Part shown: piece by piece, positions 1 to 7,080 of the stretch
Position numbering within the stretch: the first letter of the stretch is position 1
Layout: each line of letters opens with the position of its first letter
Assembly (NCBI GenBank): GCA_015478945.1
Contig: JABUQX010038956.1
Location: forward strand, 1 to 10,000
Length of the DNA stretch: 10,000 nucleotides
DNA from: Trachelipus rathkii
Taxonomy: Eukaryota > Arthropoda > Malacostraca > Isopoda > Trachelipodidae
Direction of reading: 5' to 3'
Translations under genes and position numbers: made by a program
Notes under the pieces: model-generated
Database searches by the model: none
What the model saw: the letters and a program-made list of their open reading frames with translations, nothing else
What the model was told of the DNA's origin: nothing

Positions 1-527
1 TTATCATTATTTTTAGTGTTTTTACCATGTTAATTTAAAAAGGAGGTATACAATTTTAAAAATACGGATTTCCTTAGTTATTTTTTTATTATGTTTTTAA
101 TAAGTTTTTATAAAATAAAAATATATATATATCCTTTCACACTATACTATAGTAATTTACAAAAGTGACTTGTCCCCAAATATCTTTCATTATGGTGCAC
201 CAACACACACAAAAAAAATTCCCAAAGAAGACTTAAGAAATATTTAGAATTTAACTTTAAATGAACAAAAATCAATATAAACTAAACCATGAAAAGTCAT
301 TGGACTAATTTGATTATTGCACACAAATAAATATATATACTATAAGGTTATTTTTAATAACTTGTTCTCGTACTTTTTGTTAATACTTTTCTCGTGTTTT
401 TAATCTTTTATCTTTCAGTTTAATTACTTAGAAATCCACTAGAAACAGTTTTACACATCAAAAAAAAATCACTATTTCTTTAAAAAAAATTTCAAACACA
501 ATATTAATTTTATGTCCTGTGTTTTGG

Positions 528-620
528 TTTATTCCATAAAGTAAATAATTCTTAAGTGTTTAAGTTTATTACTACACCTTTTTCTGGTAAGTAAGTAAAT
601 AAGAATCAAGGGTTTTTATA
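528..620 (-). promoter_or_regulatory. 3' LTR promoter TATA box and poly(A) signals (predicted R region)
   Basis: On the minus strand TATAAAAA lies at 620-613. A start site about 25-30 bases downstream would fall near 590-585, exactly where a block identical to the other LTR begins (585-495). Inside that block are two AATAAA hexamers on the minus strand, at 570-565 and 533-528. TATA, start, poly(A) signal is the normal U3-R order, and poly(A) cleavage 15-30 bases after the second hexamer would end R near the end of the block. The motifs are seen; the start and cleavage sites are inferred. Confidence 0.55.
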
Positions 621-651
621 CTATGTGTTCTTTAGGAAAATGTAGACTCCA

Positions 652-800
652 ACGGGTCCAAACCGCTGTATTTGTTGTAAGAGGTATGCTAATGGGGTTC
701 CATGCCCACGTTCCTTAATAAACGTCGATCTCAAAGGGGTCTATACCCGCGTTTCCTCAATAAACGTTGAATTTCAAGCGGGCTCCTTACCCCGTGCCTA
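652..800 (-). repeat. Four-unit GGG...CCC hairpin array in U3 (3' LTR copy)
   Basis: Roughly 43-base units each start with a short GC stem and a 5-7 base loop: around 654-663 (partly decayed), 694-707, 736-748 and 780-793. Units 2 and 3 share the tail TAATAAACGT(C/T)GA plus TCTCAA or TTTCAA. The array lies about 35 bases upstream of the LTR TATA box in element sense, where LTR enhancer repeats are often found. The stems are the most GC-rich part of an otherwise A/T-rich LTR. Function is inferred from position only. Confidence 0.75.
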
Positions 801-939
801 AAAATAGAAATACCTATACTATAAATCAATGAATATGTAAAAATTCAATCTTACTACTTTATTCATTATTTTTCATTTAAAATTTTACCAGAATATTAAT
901 ATTATATGATTAAAAAGAACTAATTATTATGTCAACCTA

Positions 940-958
940 CCTCCAGATTTTCTGGAGG
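940..958. repeat. Perfect 8-bp inverted repeat in U3
   Basis: CCTCCAGA and TCTGGAGG are separated by TTT, a perfect dyad. In the other LTR (about 4258-4275) the left arm is intact but the right arm has become TCCGGAAA. The dyad could be a protein-binding site or a hairpin of the U3; it lies upstream of the hairpin array in element sense. Confidence 0.6.
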
Positions 959-1124
959 AATCTTAGAGAAAGTAGAAAGAAGCATCTGTGCTAAAATAAT
1001 GGAGTTTGAAATGGAATCTATTGGAACTGTTTAAAAATGTGGACAATTTGAAGAACATACTTCAATATCTAAATTCTGAGGAATAAAAAAGAAAAGAGAA
1101 GGGGGTGGTAATTTTTTTATTACA

Positions 1125-1134
1125 TTCTTATCTC
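1125..1134 (-). promoter_or_regulatory. Candidate polypurine tract
   Basis: On the minus strand GAGATAAGAA directly precedes the 3' LTR start (TGTAAT). Nine of ten bases are purines. Position is exactly right for the plus-strand DNA primer of an LTR element, but the tract is short and interrupted by a T, so this rests mainly on location. Confidence 0.4.
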
Positions 1135-1236
1135 GCGGTGGCTCACAGCCGGTGAAATAGGTGGTCCGGAGAAGAGAAAGATTTCCAATATGAAAACTAA
1201 GTTGCGATAACTTCGCGGTGGCTCACAGCCGGTGAA
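1133..1236. repeat. Pair of identical 24-bp direct repeats between gag and 3' LTR
   Basis: The same 24 bases occur at 1133-1156 and 1213-1236, start to start 80 bases apart. Each copy has the structure CGGTG-GCTCACAGC-CGGTG: a 9-base core with dyad symmetry (GCT/AGC) between two direct CGGTG pentamers. Copies are perfect although the spacer is unremarkable, and GC content far exceeds the surroundings. The pair lies wholly in the non-coding tail, one copy 8 bases from the 3' LTR. Function unknown: packaging, priming or protein binding are possible. Confidence 0.9.
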
Positions 1237-1257
1237 TTATAAGGGTCTTATCTTGTT

Positions 1258-2674
1258 TTAGCCGTATCTTCCAAAAAGGCTGAGTGGGAGTTTGAATTTC
1301 TTATTTTTAACCGTCTTGTTATATTCGACTATGGATTTATTCCATGGCAACGACTCCCAACCATCACTTGCCTTTTTATTTTTCTGGGGATTTAATATAC
1401 TTTGTGCAGTTGTTATTTTCGTACTGTTAGATTGTACAGCATTTTGTAGAGAAAGATGGGGCATACTGAGAATGGTTCCCACTTGATTAGGACTAACAGC
1501 AGTAGAAATAGGGAGTTTAGAGGACAAATTAGAAGTATTTAAACCATTCGATTGGACATCATTTAAAAGTTTTGGGGATTCAATTGGATCTTTGTAGATG
1601 CTGAAAAATGTCTTTGTATCACTGTGTATAGAATTTGGGTTTGGAGGATCACTCTGGATTGTAGAAGGTAGAGGATCTCTGTGGATCATAGGGGTTGGTA
1701 ATTTATGTAATGTTTTTGTGTTTACTAGATTGTCCTGGTTAGTATTGTTAGTAGGGTGAGAAAGTGGAGGGGAATCTAGAACATCATTCAACACCTCATC
1801 CTTTGGAGATTGTAATGGAGGAGATACTAGAGGTGAATTAGGTGGTCTTAAAGGACTTTTTACAGTTGGAAGACATTTGGAAGGATTTTTCGATATCCAC
1901 TGAGGGCATTCAATTCCCAAATGCTTACCTGTACATATAGGGCATTCATCATTATCATAATGTGGAGTTTTTGGTCTTCTTTGGGGGCAGTTATTTATTA
2001 TGTGTCCTTGCTTTTCACAGTGTATACATTTGTTCTGTCTAGAATAACAGGCTGTGTACAAATGTCCCCGTTTATGACAAAAACTGCAATAAGGGCGGGA
2101 TTTACATTTACGGATGTCATGGCCGTTTTTCCTACAATAGGTACACCTAAGATGTTTAGTACCACTAGACTGTGTCGTATCGTTTTTTGTGAATAAGTAT
2201 TTGACTTTTGGTACTTTTGGTTAGGGTTAGGAAATTTGTTAATATTATTAGTAGTAGTATTGGATTCTCGTTGAACTAAAAGATTCAGTACTTGAGTAAG
2301 TACTCCTAATATTTGCTGGTTTTGCTGGAGTACTTGCAATAATAATAAATGTTGACTGTTCATTTCAGATGTTATTGGTACATGCTTGCATTCATTAGTG
2401 TGACATTCATTCAGAGAAGGTAAAACTACTTGAGGTTGTCGGAATTCAGGGGATGGTTCTAACACTACATGAGGGGGTTGACGGAATTCCGATAGTGGCC
2501 TTATGGGAATGTGAGGCTGACAAGTCAGATTAGAATAAAGATTGTAATGGAACAGGCTATAACTGGATTATTATGAGGCAGGAAGGGTGGACTCAGAGGG
2601 TCGGTTCTGGGATGGTCTACTTGTGCTCTCATTTGCTGTTTGACTAACTCCAGGAACGTATAAGATTCTGCCAT
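1258..2674 (-). pseudogene. gag: Gag-like zinc-knuckle protein, frame broken twice
   Basis: Inferred role: RNA-binding structural protein of the element. The ATG at 2674 has a good context (ATGG) and opens MAESYTFLELVKQQ. This frame stops at 2527-2525; a second frame, open from 2567, continues to about 2186, and a third runs uninterrupted from 2220 to the TAA at 1258 (321 codons). Each step equals one missing base: near the CATAATAAT stretch (2575-2567) and in a six-A run (2188-2183). Seen in order: a 14-codon duplication (about 2489-2406), a Leu/Gln-rich probable coiled coil (about 2363-2268), three CX2CX4HX4C knuckles (2145-2104, 2088-2047, 2028-1987), a CX2CX3HX4C variant (1944-1906), a disordered Ser/Pro/Asn-rich tail and a basic C-terminus ending LFGRYG. 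No capsid domain or protease motif is recognisable. The zinc knuckles are certain; calling the whole gag rests on LTR context. The breaks could be mutations, sequencing error or frameshifting. Confidence 0.75.
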
Positions 2675-2856
2675 GATTATTTTGTAAGTTATCGACAATA
2701 GTGAAAAGAAAAGTCAAAACTTGAAGAAAATGAATGATAAAAAGGTTTACACCAAAAACCTTAAGGGAACCTGAAATAGAAAGAATAGGGACGGAACGTC
2801 AAAATATAACTACAGAAAATAACGAGTAGAAACCAAAGGGTAGTAACAGAAACTAC
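2675..2856 (-). other. Untranslated leader of the retrotransposon
   Basis: About 180 bases between the primer-binding site and the first gag ATG. No other long frame is seen here. In LTR elements this stretch normally carries the packaging signal; I see no strong stem-loop in it by eye. Confidence 0.5.
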
Positions 2857-2868
2857 GCTCTGCTACAA
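2857..2868 (-). promoter_or_regulatory. Primer-binding site for tRNA-iMet
   Basis: The minus strand reads TTGTAGCAGAGC immediately after the 5' LTR. The complement of the recalled metazoan initiator tRNA tail GCTCTGCTACCA is TGGTAGCAGAGC, so 11 of 12 bases match, the exception being the second base. Spacing to the LTR end is zero and the LTR edge is then TGTTAT on the plus strand, mirroring TGTAAT at the other LTR end. These agreements fix the LTR boundary at 2869. tRNA-iMet is a common primer for Gypsy and Copia elements. Confidence 0.75.
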
Positions 2869-2876
2869 TGTTATAC

Positions 2877-2917
2877 TTCTGAAACTGGGGGTGAACTAAT
2901 GATGAGAAGTTTCAGAA
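2877..2917. repeat. 10-bp inverted repeat at the inner end of the 5' LTR
   Basis: TTCTGAAACT (2877-2886) and AGTTTCAGAA (2908-2917) are perfect complements with a 21-base loop. In element RNA this hairpin would sit at the very end of U5, 9 bases from the primer-binding site, where retroelements often hold structures affecting priming or packaging. Pairing is seen; function is inferred. Confidence 0.6.
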
Positions 2918-3838
2918 CATAAATGAATAAAACATTGGCAGCACAGCAAAAAGATAATTATTAGGAAATAAAAATTAATAGAAATATGGAATACGAAGAA
3001 ATAAGAAAAACTTACGTTTAAAAATATATAGAGAGCAGAAATAAAAGCATTCCGGGCCCATGAGGAACGCACGTGTTTCTCATAACGACGATCACTACAC
3101 CTTGGTCACTATCTTAAGATATTGATGTGTTGAAATATAAGATGATATTCAAGTTTGTTTTTCTCAAACAGTAAAGTACCACACAATTTATTATGAAAAA
3201 AAAATTTAACCGGATTAATGTAAGCAAAAAAAACAGGGGATGAAGTTATGGGCATATAATATTTTTTAATGAATAATAGGATTACCTTTATCTCGAAAAA
3301 TATACTTTTATCTTCTCATTAATTTTTTTATGTTTTTACCATGTTAATTTAAAAGGAGGTATACAATTTAAAACTACGGATTTCCTTGGTTATTTTTAAT
3401 TAAATTACGTTTTTAATAAGTTTTGATTAAGTAAATATATCTATATCCTTTCACACCATACTATAGTAATTTACAAAAGTTATTTATTCCCAAATATCTT
3501 TCATTATGGTGCACCATCACACACATTAAAAAAATCCCAAAGAATACTAAAAGTATTTAGAATTTACTTTAAATGAACAAAATCGATATAACAAAAAAAA
3601 TCATTGGACTAATTTGATTATTTAGCACAAAATAAAACAAAAAAACACTATAAGTTTGTTTTTATAAATTGTTCTTGTACTTTTTATTAAGACTTTTCAC
3701 GTGTTTTTAATTTATTATCTTTCAGTTTAATTACTTAGAAGTTCACTAGAAACAGTTTTTTTACACACAAAAAAATCACTATTTATTAGAAAAAGTTTCC
3801 AATGCAACACAATATTAATTTTATGTCCTGTGTTTTGG

Positions 3839-3935
3839 TTTATTCCATAAAGTAAATAATTCTTAAGTGTTTAAGTTTATTACTACACCTTTTTCTAGTG
3901 AGGAAGTAAGTAAATAAGAATCAAGGGGTTTTATA
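3839..3935 (-). promoter_or_regulatory. 5' LTR promoter TATA box and poly(A) signals (predicted R region)
   Basis: The minus strand has TATAAAA at 3935-3929, then a block (3896-3806) identical to 585-495 in the other LTR, with AATAAA at 3881-3876 and 3844-3839. This copy would drive transcription of the gag-like frame at 2674. TATA-to-block spacing is 33 bases here against 28 in the other LTR. Confidence 0.55.
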
Positions 3936-3969
3936 CTACGTGCTTCTTTAGGTAAATGTAGACTCCAAC

Positions 3970-4120
3970 GGGTCCAAAACCCTGTATTTCGTGGTAAAAT
4001 GTGATGCTAAAGGGGGTTCCATGCCCCACTCTTCTTTAATAAACGTTGAATCTCAAGGGGTCTATAACCCGTGCTTAAAAACAAAAATTGTAAAGGGGCT
4101 CCTTACCCCGCGCCTAAAAA
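3970..4120 (-). repeat. Four-unit GGG...CCC hairpin array in U3 (5' LTR copy)
   Basis: Stem-loops at 3970-3982, 4012-4027, 4057-4070 and 4095-4109 have better preserved stems than in the other LTR, for example GGGTCCAAAACCC and GGGGCTCCTTACCCC. Unit 3 here carries the tail type of unit 4 (TAAAAACAAAAA) whereas in the other LTR it carries the tail of unit 2 (AATAAACGTTGA), pointing to exchange between units. A short plus-strand open frame across the array (3991-4179) follows from the repeat and is not called as a gene. Confidence 0.75.
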
Positions 4121-4435
4121 CAAAAAAAATAGACTACCTATACTATCATACTATAATCAATGAATATGTAAAAATTTAACTTACTCCATTTTCATTAAAA
4201 ATTTTACCGAAAGTATTCATATTAATGTAGAAATAACTTGATTATCATGTCAACCTACCTCCAGATTTTCCGGAAAAAGCTCAGAGAAAGTAGAAAGGAT
4301 GAGCACCTGTGCTCAATTAGAGTTGATTTACTCAAAGAAAATCCAAGGTATTAGCGTCTTCATAAAGAAATACTTCACTGAATCAATAATCTGAAGTCTG
4401 TGATAAAAGAAGGAGGAGGGTAATTTTTTATTACA

Positions 4436-4456
4436 TATATATATATTATATTATAT
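4436..4456. repeat. TA-rich microsatellite at the element's right flank
   Basis: A 21-base run of only A and T directly abuts the LTR. The element probably inserted in or beside a TA tract, which also makes any target-site duplication (for example TATAT) hard to prove. Confidence 0.8.
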
Positions 4457-5460
4457 GGACTGCCTATAAACATAACAAAAAACCTTACATGAAATATGTA
4501 TCACCTTTGAGACCTGTAATAATCTATGTGTGGAACTGTTAATCAAACGAAATAATTCGCCCAATATCTGCACAGTATGATCTCAGACTCACTAATGGAT
4601 ATCTATAATTTAAAATACTCTGTATATACACTCTTTTCAAGTTAATAATCAATATAGATATGAATTACATTTAATGTATAATTTATATATCAAACTTAAA
4701 ATTTAACAGCTACTAATTATAATTAATTTAATCGATATTCACTTGATGTTGAAGAATTCATTTTGTTACAGCGACAATTCATGATGTTCGTATAAGAGAA
4801 CGAAGATGATGACAAACAGACAAACTGTTTTATCAAAATCAAAATAAACCTTGACATGTTATCAGAACATAAATCATTATGATTATACCTTTTATTTAAA
4901 TTTGTTGTATACTCAATAAACACTAAATAATTAAATAAAGATTTTAAAGAAACCATTACTATATCGCATAAACTGGGGATGCGAAATAGCTGTCGATGGG
5001 ACTCAACTACACATTGGTACCTATCAATTTGCTGAACTTATATACTATATTCGTTCAATTCTAGGAAAAACAATAATCCTTTCGTGATAACACAACTTTA
5101 ACCCGTATTTTTACAATAAGGTTAATGTTCGACGAAACTCTACATCATATTTTATTAGGATAATAGATACATAAAACATCAGTTATCATTCATAGATTCA
5201 TATCAAGTAGATAATTGTTATGCTTAAATATTCACATCACTGCTGAAACTTAGTTTAACTAATGCTATCCATCACTTCTTTTTTTGAGACATCAAAAGTC
5301 AATGTTTGAATTTTCTGCACGGTTATTCATATCTTATCACAGGCATACAGTGTCAAACTTCACTGATATATTATCGGTCTGTTCATGAACTTTATTGTGT
5401 ATGCTTATTCACACGACTATTTTACAAATAATTTTCTTGATGCGTTAGAAATCTTTTAAG
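4457..5460. other. Intergenic, no gene seen
   Basis: About 1 kb of AT-rich DNA with stops in all frames. A 77-codon minus-strand frame at 4723-4956 has no recognisable motif and a composition expected by chance at this base content. No RNA gene or repeat was recognised. Confidence 0.5.
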
Positions 5461-6226
5461 TTTACAGAAGCATACCAACCATGTTGCGACACCTTGGAAA
5501 GATCTTTTCGATGGAATCGAGAACTTGGCAGCATTAAGGAAAATTCCTGAACCTTAACTGCTGTTAATCATCCAAACTCCATTCACGTAAATTAGTTAGA
5601 ACTCCGGTCGGCAGTCAGGAAAATTGACAATTTAGTATAAGTTATTAACTTAGAGAGCCATCTCATCAATGACAGAATATCATACCTTACAAATAATGAG
5701 ATAAGTAAAAATATTCGCAGAAAAATTCGATCGGGAACAAATTTCATTCTGTATATCAATCGACTTCTAATGCTATACCCTGGGCCCCATGACTTCATAT
5801 GAGAAGACGGGAGAAGCTGACCTTTGATAATGCATATTCCTTCGAAATTCACAAAACCTGTCCATTACACACTAATGCTATCCTTGCCACCTTTAATTCT
5901 TCGCAAGACATATTCAATCACACGGACTGACATTATTCCATCAAGGTTCCTTACAGAAATCAAATCTGTCATTACATCCTTTAGAACAGACAAGATTGCA
6001 CTTTTTGACCTGACTATCTCATCACGTTGTGTTACCAATTCTCAGGGACTGCCCTAATTCGAGAGTTAGACTGTACGTTCGACATATAATGGTTCCTCAC
6101 AACACAACACCGACAGAAATACATAATGCAATTGTTCGACTTAAGGGCATATCAACATCTCTACAATCCAGGCATAGGAGTCAGCTATGTGAACATTTCA
6201 TAGCGGCACGTGGTATCAACTATTAG
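5461..6226 (+). pseudogene. Possible decayed coding remnant, unrecognised
   Basis: The frame starting at 5461 has only five stops between 5461 and 6056 (at 5548, 5593, 5638, 5800 and 5818), fewer than such AT-rich DNA should give. Its longest clear run is 5824-6057, and another frame is open at 6029-6226, so a frame change near 6040 would extend it. Local GC is somewhat above the flanks. No catalytic motif or domain could be named, and the opposite strand is also open over 5592-5852, so this may be chance or an old transposon fragment. Confidence 0.17.
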
Positions 6227-6387
6227 TTATTAATTCTTTCTTCTAACTTGAAAGACACTATACTTCATCACAGGTTATTAACTTTCATTTATCTCGGATC
6301 AGTTAGCTGAAAGCCAGAAACTTAAAATGCGGAGGGTCTTCTACATCAACTATACTACAACACCACTGCTTTGTTCTTGTGGAGGCA

Positions 6388-6404
6388 AATAAAATATTTT
6401 TATT
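6388..6404. terminator. Palindromic AATAAA/TTTATT, possible two-way poly(A) signal
   Basis: AATAAAATATTTTTATT gives AATAAA on both strands within 17 bases. It lies about 160 bases downstream of the weak plus-strand frame ending at 6226. In AT-rich DNA such a match can be chance. Confidence 0.25.
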
Positions 6405-7080
6405 GTATTTATCAGTCAGTTCAGAGTCATTTGTACCCATTTTACATATTTCTTACACTCATATTACACATATACATAACAAGTACTACAAGTATGTCCT
6501 TCACCCTGGATTAACTAATTAGAAATTAATTAATACCTCTTGTACGTCTCATTTCTTCATAGTACTCACGCGAGACAAGGTAAATCACGACTAATCTCAC
6601 TAGGGAACTCTTTAATGCATAACATGAGGTGATTAATCCATTACCTATCTACTCCTGACACTTACATCACTTTCAAAGATCTATTTTAAAGCACACTTTC
6701 AAATATATGGTCAAGACCCACGGCCCTCAATACACGAAGATACATAAGATCTTAGGTTTCTATATAACGTTTGGCACATATAAAACTAAAAGGGAGAACT
6801 TTTATATTAGTCAACGATAATCAACATTATACTCCTATGCCATTAATCAACAACTTCCTAACATTATATCAAATAATAATAACACTTAATGTCAATACAA
6901 TACACTTAAATAATATCACTACATATTATTCCTACTCAATAACTAATAATTAAATCCATATATAAATATTTAAACACTACATCATACTTATGGTATATTA
7001 CTCAATAGGAGTCTAGCTATAATAAATCATCACTCAATAATATAGCAAAATAATCATTATCCCAGTTCTCTAAAGTAACT
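6405..7080. other. Intergenic, AT-rich and G-poor, no gene seen
   Basis: No supported gene. A 60-codon plus-strand frame at 6771-6953 is made of Asn, Ile, Thr and Tyr codons typical of G-poor AT-rich DNA and has no motif. By hand count 6841-7020 has about 32 C against 7 G. Confidence 0.5.

Larger units (their letters stand above)
1..1124 (-). repeat. 3' LTR (partial, truncated by window start)
   Basis: It aligns collinearly with about 3311-4435. On the plus strand it ends in ...ATTACA at 1124, so in element sense U3 begins TGTAATAAAAAAATTACC. That edge contains a near-palindrome (1108-1123). The counterpart of right-LTR positions 2869-3310 should lie about 440 bases to the left of this window. 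Reading in element sense: divergent U3 edge (about 990-1110), inverted repeat (940-958), hairpin units (793-652), TATA box (620-613), R block (585-495), then AT-rich U5. Most of the alignment is clear with scattered substitutions and indels, but the first roughly 130 bases of U3 match the other LTR poorly. Confidence 0.85.
1..4435 (-). mobile_element. Non-autonomous, gag-only LTR retrotransposon (left LTR cut by window edge)
   Basis: Two long direct repeats (1-1124 and 2869-4435) flank an internal region of about 1.74 kb. Seen directly: LTR ends TG...CA, a tRNA-iMet-like primer-binding site abutting the right LTR, a CCHC zinc-knuckle frame read on the minus strand, and TATA and AATAAA signals that make sense only in that orientation. 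The internal region holds one gag-like frame and nothing resembling protease, reverse transcriptase, RNase H or integrase; only 133 bases separate the gag stop from the 3' LTR. It would need pol from a relative in trans, as TR-GAG and other non-autonomous LTR elements do. The LTRs differ by many substitutions and small indels, so the insertion is not recent. The target-site duplication cannot be tested because the left end lies outside the window; the right flank is TATAT. I cannot place it in Gypsy, Copia or BEL without pol. Confidence 0.85.
2869..4435 (-). repeat. 5' LTR, complete (about 1567 bp)
   Basis: It is bounded by TGTTAT (2869) and ATTACA (4435) on the plus strand, an inverted terminal pair. 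The left boundary is set by the abutting primer-binding site and the right by loss of similarity to the other LTR just after ATTACA. In element sense: U3 4435 to about 3900, R about 3896-3806, U5 to 2869. U5 (about 940 bases) is longer than U3 (about 535), which is unusual. The 2869-3310 part has no counterpart in the window because the left LTR is cut off, so its LTR status is inferred from the boundary. Confidence 0.8.

Noticed and set aside
1292..1486. Plus-strand 64-codon frame
   Set aside because: Antisense shadow of the gag-like tail; no motif and wrong strand for the element.
1921..2196. Plus-strand 91-codon frame
   Set aside because: Antisense to the zinc-knuckle array, whose spacing of Cys and His is decisive for the minus strand.
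3055..3061. GGGCCCA then TGAGG as the LTR / primer-site junction
   Set aside because: It has TG at the right spot, but TGGGCCCGGAATG matches no tRNA end I know. The site at 2857-2868 matches tRNA-iMet at 11 of 12 bases and gives matched LTR termini.
3991..4179. Plus-strand 62-codon frame with repeated Pro/Leu/Lys phrases
   Set aside because: The protein repeat only mirrors the tandem hairpin units; the other LTR does not keep the frame.
4723..4956. Minus-strand 77-codon frame
   Set aside because: No motif, composition as expected by chance, no promoter or poly(A) context.
6771..6953. Plus-strand 60-codon frame
   Set aside because: Low-complexity Asn/Ile/Thr/Tyr product of G-poor DNA.
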